Counted from the stretch's first letter, positions 16,010 through 24,479 are shown. The stretch is DNA of 64,000 nt from Ancylobacter tetraedralis (GCF_014195655.1 NZ_JACICD010000003.1:434001-498000), one strand, 5' to 3'. Translations and numbers: made by a program. The notes: generated by a model not told the origin, from the letters alone.

Positions 16010-18088
16010 TCACGGCGCGCCCGGCGTGCCCGCCGTCGGCATCGAGGCGCCGAGATTGGCGTTCGGCCGGGCATAGGCCCCGCGTCCCACCGGCCCGGAA
16101 TAGGCCGGCGCCTGTGGCTTCGCCGCCGAAATGGCGGCGGCGGCATCCTGCCCCGCCCGGCGCAGATTGTCGGCCGCGCCATTGAGCAGATCCGCCCCCT
16201 GCCGGGCGCCGCCCTCGATCGCGGTGCCGGCCTCGGTGCCCGCATCGGAGACCGAGCCACGCGCCTGATCAAATGCCGCCCGCAGATCCTCGACGCCCGC
16301 TCCGACCGGCGCGGCCTCGAAGCTCATCGTCGGCGCCGCTCTCTCAGGGTTCGCCGGCGGCAGAGGAACCCCGCGCAGCGGGCTGGCTTCAGGGCGAGGA
16401 GTCGTCGGCATGTCGGCGAGATTGGACCAGATTGGCGCCTCACCCCTCATCCAGGCCGGCGCGCCTTCCGATCCACCCCACCGGCTCTGCGCCTCGGCCT
16501 GCGCCCGGTCATTGAGTGCCTGGTCGTGCGCCGCGCGGGCTTTCTCCACCTCGCCGGGGACGTACGGGAAAATCCCGCTGTCGCGCTGCTGCTCCGCCTC
16601 ACGCAGCGTCTTCTCGGTCGAGACGATCCGCGAATCGCTCTGCACCCGCGTTTTCTCCGCGGCGGCGGCCTCTTCTTCCGGCGTGCCACGCCAGCCGCCC
16701 CGCCGCGCCAGGTCGCGGATGTCGTCGCCCGAGGCCCACATGGTGAACTTGCGGCGCTTGGAAGCGTCCCAGCCCTCCTTATCCATGACCTGCTGCGCGA
16801 CCTTGTTGGCGTCGAGCGCGGATTGCTGCTGATCGACCGCGTAATTCAGCCCGCCCGAAATCTTCTCCATCACCGTGCTGGCCCCGAAACTGTCGGCGGC
16901 CTTGCCCACGGTTTTCCAGAGTTTGCCCCAGGCATTGTCGAGCCGGTCGACCGCCGCCTGTGTGTCCGCGAGCACACGATTGAGATTGCCCTCGACCGCG
17001 CCTGCCGAATTACCGATCTCCTGCTGATACCCCTTGTAGGCATCCCGCAGCTTCAGGAGCGCGGTGACGCCTGTGCGGGCCTGCTCGTCGGTGAAAATCG
17101 ACGAGATCATCATGTTACGCTGTGTCTCGCTCATGCCCTTCGTGAGGTTGCCGAGCACGTCGAGCACGGCTTCAAACTGGTCTTTGCCTGTCTTCGCCGC
17201 CTTTTCCAGCACCTGCCCGATATTGACGCCCTGTTTTTTGAACGCAGCGGCCACCGTGGGCGACAGGATCTTTTCAAACGCCTGCCGCACGGCGGTCGCG
17301 GCCTCTTCCGAGGTGCCGGTGACCTGCCGTACCGTCTGCAGCATCGCCACCAGCTTTTTAGTGCCATCCAGCCCGGAATAGCCGAGCTTGGCGGCCGACG
17401 CGGTGAGGCTGGGCAGGTAGCGCGCCATGTCCTTGAGTTCGAACTGGCCGAGCTGGCCACCCGTCACCAGCATGTCGAAGGCCTGCTGCATCTCGCCGCC
17501 CGCCACCTTGAACGAGGTGCCCAGCGCATTCGCCGACGCCGCCAGTTCGTCGGTCGAGGATCCGCTGGCCTGCGCCGTGCGCAGCACGGACGGAAGGAAG
17601 GCCATTGCCTCCCTCATGTTCATTCCCGTCGCCACCAGCGCGTCGAGCCCGGTTACCGCCTGATCGAGAGGCAGGGCGACAGCGTCGGCGAGCTTGGCGA
17701 CATCCTGCGTCGCCGACTTGGTCTCCTCGTCCGTGGCGCCGGCGGCAAGGCCGATCCGCGTCATCTGACGTTCGAGCGCGGCATAGTCCTTGACGGCCGA
17801 GACAATCGCGCCGGTCGCCAGCGCCCCACCCAGCGCACCCGCCGCCATGCCGCCAAGCCGCCCGACCCCCGCCGCCATCGCGGACTGGCGGGCGACCTGC
17901 GCCTCGCGCTGCTCCACTTTTGCCGCAAGCCCATGCGCGCGGTCGATCTTGGCAATCTGCCGCTCCCGCCTCGCTACCTGCTCGGATAGGCGCTCCGCCT
18001 TCTTAAGACGACTTTCGAATGAGGCGAAGCCCTTGGCGGTGTCATCAACCGCCTTGATTTTCAGGCGAGCTTCAACGTCCGTGGCCAT
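16010..18088 (-). CDS. tail tape measure protein
   Basis: This 692-residue protein sets tail length. The ATG at 18088 has AAGGTG upstream. It has an N-terminal coiled coil, a small-residue hydrophobic stretch (about 75-100, GRLGGMAAGALGGALATG) and a TP901-type core around 110-400 (FKKQGVNIGQVLEKAAKTG). By the usual ratio it would measure a tail of about 100 nm. Its upstream neighbour is an accessory island rather than the tail chaperone, which is unusual. Confidence 0.9.
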   Translation of the reverse strand: MATDVEARLKIKAVDDTAKGFASFESRLKKAERLSEQVARRERQIAKIDRAHGLAAKVEQREAQVARQSAMAAGVGRLGGMAAGALGGALATGAIVSAVKDYAALERQMTRIGLAAGATDEETKSATQDVAKLADAVALPLDQAVTGLDALVATGMNMREAMAFLPSVLRTAQASGSSTDELAASANALGTSFKVAGGEMQQAFDMLVTGGQLGQFELKDMARYLPSLTASAAKLGYSGLDGTKKLVAMLQTVRQVTGTSEEAATAVRQAFEKILSPTVAAAFKKQGVNIGQVLEKAAKTGKDQFEAVLDVLGNLTKGMSETQRNMMISSIFTDEQARTGVTALLKLRDAYKGYQQEIGNSAGAVEGNLNRVLADTQAAVDRLDNAWGKLWKTVGKAADSFGASTVMEKISGGLNYAVDQQQSALDANKVAQQVMDKEGWDASKRRKFTMWASGDDIRDLARRGGWRGTPEEEAAAAEKTRVQSDSRIVSTEKTLREAEQQRDSGIFPYVPGEVEKARAAHDQALNDRAQAEAQSRWGGSEGAPAWMRGEAPIWSNLADMPTTPRPEASPLRGVPLPPANPERAAPTMSFEAAPVGAGVEDLRAAFDQARGSVSDAGTEAGTAIEGGARQGADLLNGAADNLRRAGQDAAAAISAAKPQAPAYSGPVGRGAYARPNANLGASMPTAGTPGAP

Positions 18089-18425
18089 GAGACACCTTAC
18101 GATCCGTTCACCAACCGTATATTCTGACAATCAAAACAACACACTTCCGGCGAACGCAGGCCATATCACTACCGACTCTAGCCATATAAACGTGGCTTAT
18201 CTAATATCTCTATCAAAAATTCTACTTCGTCACGAAATAACACAATCGCGTCGTGTCGCTTTCTCGCAAATATATTTATGGTCTAAATATCGACATTAGA
18301 GGGTCGGAATCCAAAACGGATACGATATTCGACGACCGACGATGAGACAAATCCGAGTTGAAAGTCTTTTGTTTCCGTGCGGTAATCGTCCGGTACCTGC
18401 CAGCCGACAAACTGTGAGATGAGCG
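18089..18425. other. AT-rich non-coding spacer
   Basis: This stretch is clearly richer in A and T than the rest of the prophage and has no supportable ORF. It separates the leftward tape measure gene from the rightward 18426 gene and probably holds promoters for both. Confidence 0.4.
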
Positions 18426-19397
18426 ATGGATCCTGCAACAATCGCCTCAATTATCTCTTCGGCGATAAGCTATTTTGACAAGCAAAGCGATTCTAAATGG
18501 AAAAACGAAGTATCCTCTAAACTTGATGAGATTTCTTCAAAATTAGATGTCGTAATTGCCGAGTTGAATGAGCTAAAAGTATGGATTGTAATCATTGACG
18601 GCAAAGTTAGCAATGTTGCCCCATCAATTTTCAAAAATCAAGTGGAAGGGAACCGAATATCTATTGAGTCAATAGCCCCCGATGTAAGGAACGGCACGGC
18701 ACCTAGCAGCCAAAGAGATGCATTAATTGTAGCTCATTCGCTGATCACGCAGGCTTTTGGCTCTTTATACGACTGGAATCAATTCGGATTTACGTATTAT
18801 TCTGGTGTTTTTTCCGGCGTTCTTACCCAGCTCTATGCTGGAAGCGTACTGCGTTTCACCAAATCGTCCATGAGCACGATTCGCATCGGAGCCGTAGAGC
18901 AGTACTTCAGTCACGCGATAGCCGCATCGAACCCAAAATCCATAGAACATGCTCGGTTGCGTGCAATTGCGAGTATGGATCAATTAAGGTCCCAAGCTAA
19001 TTCCTTCCTCGGCACGGCATGGCTATCCAACTATGATGCCGGCTCGGCCCCCAGCACCAATGATTCCGGAAAGCGAATACCAGGAATACCGTCGAAATAT
19101 GTCGTGACGGTTATTTCCGGTTCCATCGATTCGGGGTTCACTTACTCAAGAGAACAGAAGCAGGGTCCGGGAGGAAAGGAGCCAGTTCCGTGGTTCCCCG
19201 GCCTCAAGCATTTCGACGTGGGGGACGGCGAAAGCAGTCTTATCGACATAAGAGCATGCATGGATGGCTTGACCAGGCAGTTCATCGGCTATCAGAAAAA
19301 CTGCGAAGCTCTCCAGGCCCACGTCACTGCCGTGCAGAATATGATCGATTTTCTGGCCAATTCTCAAATCTTGGAAAAGGATGCGCCGGAAGCGTAG
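18426..19397 (+). CDS. AT-rich accessory protein of unknown function (moron)
   Basis: This 323-residue protein starts MDPATIASIISSAISYF, followed by a coiled coil (about 24-55, KNEVSSKLDEISSKLDVVIAEL). A helical/aromatic middle contains YDWNQFGFTYYSGVF. There is no signal peptide and no recognised catalytic motif. Codon use is AT-rich, unlike all neighbours, and it runs against the late operon. Both point to recent acquisition. Phage morons of this sort often give superinfection exclusion or toxins, but the sequence itself does not say which. Confidence 0.65.
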   Translation: MDPATIASIISSAISYFDKQSDSKWKNEVSSKLDEISSKLDVVIAELNELKVWIVIIDGKVSNVAPSIFKNQVEGNRISIESIAPDVRNGTAPSSQRDALIVAHSLITQAFGSLYDWNQFGFTYYSGVFSGVLTQLYAGSVLRFTKSSMSTIRIGAVEQYFSHAIAASNPKSIEHARLRAIASMDQLRSQANSFLGTAWLSNYDAGSAPSTNDSGKRIPGIPSKYVVTVISGSIDSGFTYSREQKQGPGGKEPVPWFPGLKHFDVGDGESSLIDIRACMDGLTRQFIGYQKNCEALQAHVTAVQNMIDFLANSQILEKDAPEA

Positions 19398-19482
19398 CGA
19401 GTAGTATCGGCACTCGCCCTGCTTTCACGGCGAGTGCCGAGGGCTTCGGGCGTGGCCTATCCCACAGCATTTACATTCGAAA

Positions 19483-20334
19483 TTATTCGGGTGGCGAGTG
19501 CGTGATCATTGGCACCACAACGCCGCGCCTCAGCTTTCCGTCGATCTGCATCGGTTTGGCGGCGCGGTGTGCGCCCGGCAGCAGGCGCAGCCGGTCCTTC
19601 CACGCGTAGCAGATTTCCGTGTCCTCGAAGCCCTGCCGCAGGAACGGATGATCGTCCGCCACGATCATTGCCGGCCCGGCGTCGAGGTCGAGCAGCAGCA
19701 CGCCATACTCCTCAAGGTCGCGCCGCTTCGCCTTGTCGTTGAGCGCCGCCCGCACCAGTTCGCCCAGTGTCAGCGCGTCGCCCGCGGCGAGGTCCAGCAG
19801 AAACGCGAGCGTGTCGTCGGCACTCCACCGGCCGGCGGAAAGCGCAAGCGCCGCGCTCGGTGGCGGGAGCGGACTTCGCTCGATCAGCTCCTGCGCCGCC
19901 TTCTTGCCGTAGACCGCGTGATAGACCCGCGCGGCGCTCGACCATGCCGAGACCTCGGCGGGGTGAAGATCACCCTTGAACCGGGGCCGAAGCGGTCGAC
20001 GGGCCGCCGGCATCACGTACGAGCCCGTCTTACGCAGTGCCGGCAGCACCTCATGGGCGAGCCATCGCTTGAAGCGCTCGGCGGCAGGCTTGCGCGAGGC
20101 GAACACCAGCCGGTACACACCGGGCTCGGAAATGACGATAACCTGCTGCTCGCCGCGAGGGGTGGGTACAGTGCACCCACCCCTTTCATCGTCACTGAGC
20201 CGATCCAAAGCCTGCGTATGGTCCTTAATTTCGAGGATGCGGCAGACATCCAACCCGACGAACCAAGGTTCATTGTCGATGGTCACGGTGCGGACGCCCT
20301 TGCCCTCGAAGTCGAAATTCACGATCGCATTCAT
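19483..20334 (-). CDS. BRO-N domain antirepressor-like protein
   Basis: This 283-residue protein has an N-terminal BRO domain (about 5-105) with the pattern EPWFVGLDVCRILEI, ISEPGVYRLVFASRKPAAERFKRW and HEVLPALRKTGSY. The C-terminal half is helical (DTLAFLLDLAAGD, GELVRAALNDKAKR). BRO/antirepressor proteins bind DNA or repressors and can modulate prophage induction. Lying far from the immunity region, inside the tail-gene island, it may control the island rather than the main lytic switch. Confidence 0.8.
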   Translation of the reverse strand: MNAIVNFDFEGKGVRTVTIDNEPWFVGLDVCRILEIKDHTQALDRLSDDERGGCTVPTPRGEQQVIVISEPGVYRLVFASRKPAAERFKRWLAHEVLPALRKTGSYVMPAARRPLRPRFKGDLHPAEVSAWSSAARVYHAVYGKKAAQELIERSPLPPPSAALALSAGRWSADDTLAFLLDLAAGDALTLGELVRAALNDKAKRRDLEEYGVLLLDLDAGPAMIVADDHPFLRQGFEDTEICYAWKDRLRLLPGAHRAAKPMQIDGKLRRGVVVPMITHSPPE

Positions 20335-20465
20335 GCTCAGTCTCCATCGGCGTCCGGCCGGCCAAGCCTGAGACGCACAGGGTCGCTTTCGCGATCACCG
20401 GAGCCGATGGAGCTCGGTGTCGCGTCTTCCCCTTGGCCCCGGGGAAAAGGCGGCAAAGCGTGGGA

Positions 20466-20876
20466 TCAGTTGGACTGGATCAGGCGCAGCGAGGCCTGAA
20501 TGGTGTTCATGATATCGGCGAATACCTCTTCGGCGGAGATATCGCGATATCCCTTCTCACCCCGCACATGCGCCACATAGGCCGCAAGGCCCGGCGCCGT
20601 GCGCGGCACGGTCGTGATCAGCACTTCGTCCCGGTAATCGCAGGCGGCATCGCCGATCTCCTGCTGCTGGTCATAGGCGCTGTGGTAGGCGGCGGACGCC
20701 TCGCCAAAGGCCTCTTGGGCGGCATCGGTCCGCGAAATCGCCGCGCCCCAGGCTTTCCACAGGGCGGCATGGCGCTTCAGCACCGCGAAAGTCGGGTCAT
20801 CGCTGGCGGGCGACGGGTTCGTGTCGGCATGGCGCGGCAGTGCCGCCCGCGCTAAGGTCGCGTCAGCTTCAATCAT
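20466..20876 (-). CDS. hypothetical protein
   Basis: This 136-residue soluble helical protein has an Asp/Ala-rich N-terminus, a Trp/Ala segment (HAALWKAWGAAI), a YHSAYDQQQEI helix and an acidic helical C-terminus ending QASLRLIQSN. It is divergent from the ribbon-helix-helix gene at 20987, with tandem operators between them. It is therefore probably repressed by that protein. Function unknown. Confidence 0.6.
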   Translation of the reverse strand: MIEADATLARAALPRHADTNPSPASDDPTFAVLKRHAALWKAWGAAISRTDAAQEAFGEASAAYHSAYDQQQEIGDAACDYRDEVLITTVPRTAPGLAAYVAHVRGEKGYRDISAEEVFADIMNTIQASLRLIQSN

Positions 20877-20942
20877 CGGCTTAGCTCCGATGGAGGGGGT
20901 TAGGGCCGAGCAAGAGGTTGCCTCCTCCTGCTCGGCCTGTTA

Positions 20943-20972
20943 CTTTATGACGTCATAAAGTCTTGACGTCAA
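20943..20972 (+). promoter_or_regulatory. tandem palindromic operators
   Basis: CTTTATGACGTCATAAAG (20943-20960) is a perfect 18-bp palindrome. TTGACGTCAA (20963-20972) is a perfect 10-bp palindrome. Both centre on TGACGTCA, 16 bp apart. They lie 15 bp before the ATG of the ribbon-helix-helix gene and in the divergent intergenic region. They are the natural binding sites for that autoregulator. Confidence 0.65.
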
Positions 20973-20986
20973 CGGGTGACTTTACA

Positions 20987-21202
20987 ATGGCAAAAATTGG
21001 CAGGCCTCCAGCGGACACGGAAGCCGTTACGGTTCGCGTGGCTAGGGATATGATCACCCAGTTAGACGACTGGCGGCGGGAACAGGAAGATTTACCAACC
21101 CGCCCTGAGGCAATCCGCCGGATCGTCAAGGACTGGCTGATCGGCCACGGGCTGCTATCGCCAGCGCCGGAGATCGAGGAAGGCGACGATCAGCCGAAAT
21201 AG
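20987..21202 (+). CDS. ribbon-helix-helix DNA-binding regulator
   Basis: This 71-residue CopG/Arc-like protein has a beta strand EAVTVRVAR followed by two helices (MITQLDDWRREQ; TRPEAIRRIVKDWLIG). The ATG at 20987 is chosen because it gives the common MAKIGRPP start, whereas a TTG further upstream would lie inside the operator. It has no partner toxin gene, so it probably acts as an autorepressor of the divergent pair rather than an antitoxin. Confidence 0.8.
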   Translation: MAKIGRPPADTEAVTVRVARDMITQLDDWRREQEDLPTRPEAIRRIVKDWLIGHGLLSPAPEIEEGDDQPK

Positions 21203-21211
21203 CTCAGGCTA

Positions 21212-21718
21212 TCAAGGCAAGAGCGTCAGGGCGTAAGCCCCACCGAGAAAAAGGGACAGCCACGTCGCGATGAGAGCCGCGCGCATGCAGCGCCCATTGC
21301 CGCGCAGAATGGCGGCATTGTGCAGTATTTGGTCATCATAGTGTTGAAGCTGCTCGGCAAGCGCATCCTCAAGCGTCACCCTGCGGCGGATATCTTCAAT
21401 CCAGGATGAAGGTGTGTTTCCGCAATAATGGAAGCCGACGGGGCGCGCCGAGTAACTAGCAAGCCCCATGGCGATGAGGAACCCGCCGGCAATGGCCAGC
21501 GCCGGCCGGCCAAATGGTGACGGGTCGGTTTGCAGAAGCAGCGTGAACCCTGTCGCCGCAACGATCGCCGCCGCCGCCGCAATCACACTGACGAAGGAGA
21601 TGGCCCGCGCATCGGCGGCCAACCCGCACTGCAACTGTGCCGCGAGATAGGATTCGGCTTCCCGCAGGACCTCAGCTAGCATCTTCGGGTCGGCACCTTG
21701 GTAAGGATTCCCGCTCAT
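21212..21718 (-). CDS. integral membrane protein of the accessory island
   Basis: This 168-residue protein has three predicted membrane segments at about 40-61, 71-90 and 146-166. A soluble loop between the second and third contains DIRRRVTLEDALAEQL. The arrangement recalls small two- or three-segment membrane effectors (SLATT-like) in conflict systems, but no signature is certain. It ends convergent with the ribbon-helix-helix gene (9-nt gap). Confidence 0.55.
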   Translation of the reverse strand: MSGNPYQGADPKMLAEVLREAESYLAAQLQCGLAADARAISFVSVIAAAAAIVAATGFTLLLQTDPSPFGRPALAIAGGFLIAMGLASYSARPVGFHYCGNTPSSWIEDIRRRVTLEDALAEQLQHYDDQILHNAAILRGNGRCMRAALIATWLSLFLGGAYALTLLP

Positions 21719-22014
21719 GCAGCCACCTTTCCTTGAAGTTCTTCCTCAGAAACAGCCTACCGGCACAAAAGGCCCCGGCACCAGTGTTGTTCGCACGGGT
21801 GATAGCAAGCCCAAGCCAGCACCTCCCCCACCCCCGAAGCCCTCTGGTGGCTCGAAGAAGTGAGATGATGGTCATGCAACAGGTTCATGCATCCGGTTCG
21901 CTGCCCAAACCGCCGACGCCGCCAAACCAGCCGGGGCCTGGACCCATCGGAGAGAAATAGCTCAGGACTCGATTTCCGCGTGCACCCTGCGGGGGGATGG
22001 CCCCGGGAAAACAA

Positions 22015-22036
22015 AAGGCCCCGCATGCGGGGCCTT
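22015..22036 (-). terminator. Rho-independent terminator
   Basis: A 9-bp GC-rich perfect inverted repeat (GGCCCCGCA / TGCGGGGCC) is followed on the minus strand by TTTTGTTTTC. It lies just after the 22062-22622 gene and ends the two-gene membrane cassette. Confidence 0.7.
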
Positions 22037-22061
22037 CCACCGTTCGTCATCCTGTGTCCGA

Positions 22062-22622
22062 TTACGCCATGGCAGCGTGTGCACCCAGCATGATGCTCCC
22101 CTGACCTTTTTCTCGGAACTGATCCGTGGCCGCGCGCGCGATCACCGCTTCTTGGCGACGGTTCGTCAGCCGCGCAGCGTAGCGGGGCAGCAGTTCCACG
22201 GTTTCCGGCCAGCGTAGAAACATGGCGACGATGCCGCTGGCAAGCGCGGTTTCGAAAGCCTCGTTAAGATCTGGGCGTGAAGTCGCCAATTTCGCTAGAT
22301 CGGCCATCATCGCCTGATCTTCAGCCGATGGCGCGCCCAGTTTCTTCTTTTCACAAAGGCGCCGAGCAAGCTTGGCCGCCAGATCGCGATCAGCCGAAAT
22401 ATCGCTCACAGCCAGTAGTATCTCGACAGCGCTCGCCGGAGCGGCGGGGTCGGTTACAAACGCCTCCATCGCCTCGTAATGCTGGCGCAGGTTCGCCGCG
22501 GCGGCGTCGTACTTGATGACAGCTTCACGAACCCTGGCACGACGGCGCGTAACAACGTTCCACGCCAGCGAGATCAGCAGGCTCATCGCGAAGGCGGTCC
22601 AGATGTCAAAGGTCTGCGGCAT
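22062..22622 (-). CDS. N-terminally membrane-anchored hypothetical protein
   Basis: This 186-residue protein has one N-terminal membrane helix (about 8-24, WTAFAMSLLISLAWNVV), a basic stop-transfer (TRRRARVRE) and a long helical cytoplasmic domain. It follows a second small membrane protein by 3 nt and is followed by a strong terminator. The two form an isolated cassette in the island. A membrane-based exclusion or holin-like function is conceivable but unproven. Confidence 0.6.
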   Translation of the reverse strand: MPQTFDIWTAFAMSLLISLAWNVVTRRRARVREAVIKYDAAAANLRQHYEAMEAFVTDPAAPASAVEILLAVSDISADRDLAAKLARRLCEKKKLGAPSAEDQAMMADLAKLATSRPDLNEAFETALASGIVAMFLRWPETVELLPRYAARLTNRRQEAVIARAATDQFREKGQGSIMLGAHAAMA

Positions 22623-22625
22623 CGT

Positions 22626-22970
22626 TCATGTCCTGTCCCGCTCGGCACCATTGCCAGAACCATCTGGCTTCGACAACTGCTTTCGCGCCTTCTCGCGAAC
22701 GCGCGCTCCCTTCTCCGCCTCGATCTTGTCAATCGCTATCTGGGCCATCCGTTCCTTGTGCACGTCCGACCGATCGCGCTTCCAGAAATAGACCCATGCT
22801 AGGCCTACCGTCAGAAATACTACCACGAATTGGTCTATGCCTACGCCGAAAAGCACGCCGGCCAGCACCATAACGGCTATGACGACGAAGGCATCTAAAC
22901 CGTCGCCGCCCAACTTGAGCATTGACGGCAACACGGATTTGAGAAAATCGAACGCCTTCGTGGGATCCAT
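22626..22970 (-). CDS. small two-pass membrane protein
   Basis: This 114-residue protein has two membrane segments (about 27-44, DAFVVIAVMVLAGVLFGV, and 47-62) and then a charged cytoplasmic tail (RSDVHKERMAQIAIDKIEAEKG). The ATG at 22970 is preferred; a start at 23072 would add a non-membrane leader of 34 residues. It is upstream partner of the 22062-22622 gene. Function unknown. Confidence 0.55.
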   Translation of the reverse strand: MDPTKAFDFLKSVLPSMLKLGGDGLDAFVVIAVMVLAGVLFGVGIDQFVVVFLTVGLAWVYFWKRDRSDVHKERMAQIAIDKIEAEKGARVREKARKQLSKPDGSGNGAERDRT

Positions 22971-23096
22971 ATATGCACCCGGCTTTTCAGGTGCAACGAG
23001 GCTTGTCCATTGCCACGCCAGATTGCAACGAGAGTTTTCGTTCTGGCCCGCACCATACACAGGTGCAAACATCGCGGAGCGAGTGTCTTCCTTCTG

Positions 23097-23669
23097 TTAG
23101 GCCGCCGTACGCCCCATCAGATACGTCACCTGCTGCAGAATGACATGGGCGAACTGGTTGCGGGCGATCTCGGCCAGCAGTTCCTCGTAAAGCTTCGGGT
23201 TCTCCCGCGCCGCGTGCGCAGCGCTCGGGCCGAACATCATGCGCACCGGGGTGCGCCCGGCATTCTTGTCGCGCCGCATGACATGGCCGGCGATGCTCTT
23301 GGCATTCGACGGCGCGATGAAGAATTTCGCCATGCCATCGCCTTCGAGATTGCGGTACATGTCGCGGCCGGTGATTGTAATACCTCGCGCTGACTGGCGC
23401 GGGTTCAGTTCTTTCAGCGCGATGTTGCGATCCTTGACCGTGAGGGTCACGAAACCCTCCTCCAGCCTGGACCTCATCGCCCGCTTGATGATCCGCTGCG
23501 GCACCCGGATATGTTGGGAAGCGAAGCGCGCATAGGTGCGTTCCACCACCTGTTTGGTCCGCGCCGCCGCGCGGCCGAAGGCGATGCGCTGCATCTTGTA
23601 GGGCAGCGCGGTGAACATGCGTTCGATCCGCTGCAAGTCGGCAGTGTCGAGATCCAGCCGGGGGGCCAT
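23097..23669 (-). CDS. phage minor tail protein (gpZ-like)
   Basis: This is a basic protein of about 190 residues with the segments FGRAAARTKQVVERTYARF and HVILQQVTYLMG. It resembles gpZ-type minor tail or completion proteins. Three consecutive ATG codons occur at 23675, 23672 and 23669; the GGAGG of the preceding gene is best placed for the last two. The stop of the frameshifted chaperone overlaps this start, so the two are coupled. Confidence 0.65.
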   Translation of the reverse strand: MAPRLDLDTADLQRIERMFTALPYKMQRIAFGRAAARTKQVVERTYARFASQHIRVPQRIIKRAMRSRLEEGFVTLTVKDRNIALKELNPRQSARGITITGRDMYRNLEGDGMAKFFIAPSNAKSIAGHVMRRDKNAGRTPVRMMFGPSAAHAARENPKLYEELLAEIARNQFAHVILQQVTYLMGRTAA

Positions 23670-23671
23670 CA

Positions 23672-24093
23672 TCATCTCCTCCGCGCCCGACGGCGCGCCT
23701 CATCCTGATGCCATGTCACCGCGCGGGAAAACCACGCGGCGATCTCGGGCAGGGTCAGCCGGTCGAGATAGGCGGGGTCCCATCCGAGCCGGAAGACGAG
23801 TTCGTCGACGCGGGCGCCGACGTCCGGGCATTGATAAAAAAAGCGAGGATGTGATCCTCCAGCGCCAGCGTGTCCGTGAGGTCGAGCACGGCGAGCGCGC
23901 CGGCGGCCGGCGAGGTGATGAGCCGATCAACATAAGTGAACACCGCCTCGCGGTCGCGGATCACGATGCCACGCTGCACCTCGTAAACCGGGCCGATCTG
24001 CCGATAATCGGCATAGCCTGGGTCGCGCAGCTTGATGACGGCGAAGCTCTCCGAGCCCGCCGTGTAGGTTTTGGAGAGCGGGAGATCCTTCAT
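23672..24093 (-). CDS. tail assembly chaperone, programmed -1 frameshift product
   Basis: Ribosomes that slip back one base at the T7 run (23836-23842) replace the last 26 residues of the short product by 54 residues. These run YQCPDVGARVDELVFRLGW and on, through a WFSRAVTWHQDEARRR block, to a TGA at 23672-23674. The new tail is strongly protein-like, with an Arg-rich end, as in GpE/T-type chaperones. It makes a 140-residue product. The two forms should coat the tape measure during tail assembly. Confidence 0.7.
23755..24093 (-). CDS. tail assembly protein (Mu gp41-like), zero-frame product
   Basis: The 112-residue short chaperone starts MKDLPLSKTYTAGSESFAVI. It has the conserved LRDPGYADYRQIGPVYE and a helical body to about residue 84. 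Its last 26 residues are Ser/Thr/Pro-rich and look like read-out of an untranslated frame. The ATG at 24093 overlaps the tube stop by 4 nt. Confidence 0.8.
   Translation of the reverse strand: MKDLPLSKTYTAGSESFAVIKLRDPGYADYRQIGPVYEVQRGIVIRDREAVFTYVDRLITSPAAGALAVLDLTDTLALEDHILAFFINARTSAPASTNSSSGSDGTPPISTG
23836..23842 (-). other. -1 frameshift slippery site (T TTT TTT)
   Basis: Seven T residues on the minus strand sit in the exact X XXY YYZ register of the chaperone reading frame (GCT TTT TTT ATC). Programmed frameshifting at this gene is conserved in tailed phages (Xu, Hendrix and Duda). Confidence 0.75.
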
Positions 24094-24464
24094 CCGCCAA
24101 GCCTCTGGTAACCGTTGGCATTGATGGTGATGCCCGTCCACTCGCCCGTCTTGCGGTCAACCATCGGCTCGCCCGAGAAAAAGGCGCCCGTGAACACATG
24201 GCTCACCCCGGTGAACTCCTCGGCGACATAGATGTCCTGACGCGGCGCCTGCATCAGGGCATCGATGTCGGTGCCATCATCCTCGAGCGTCACCTCCGCG
24301 GTGCGCGGGCGCGGCGCCGCAGTGCGCGACACCGACCCATTGTCGTTGGTCACCGCCTCGATCGAATAACGCGACGGGCCGATCGAAAAACTCCCCCGCA
24401 TCACCAGATTCGCGCCGCTCGCGAGCCGCAGGCGCATGTGCCCGCCGAAATCACTGCCGGCCAT
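24090..24464 (-). CDS. phage tail tube protein (Mu gpM-like)
   Basis: This 124-residue protein follows the sheath gene directly, in Mu order. Its beta-rich pattern fits a tube subunit (LVMRGSFSIGPSRYSIEAV, AEVTLEDDGTDIDALM, VFTGAFFSGEP). Hexameric rings of this protein form the inner tube through which DNA passes. The gene overlaps the chaperone start by 4 nt. Confidence 0.8.
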   Translation of the reverse strand: MAGSDFGGHMRLRLASGANLVMRGSFSIGPSRYSIEAVTNDNGSVSRTAAPRPRTAEVTLEDDGTDIDALMQAPRQDIYVAEEFTGVSHVFTGAFFSGEPMVDRKTGEWTGITINANGYQRLGG

Positions 24465-24479
24465 GGATGCGTCTCCCGG

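Noticed and set aside
21637-21960. 107-codon rightward ORF ending in a Pro-rich tail
   Set aside because: Starts inside the antisense membrane-protein gene, no good ribosome binding site and no domain. A shorter ORF from 21864 cannot be excluded.
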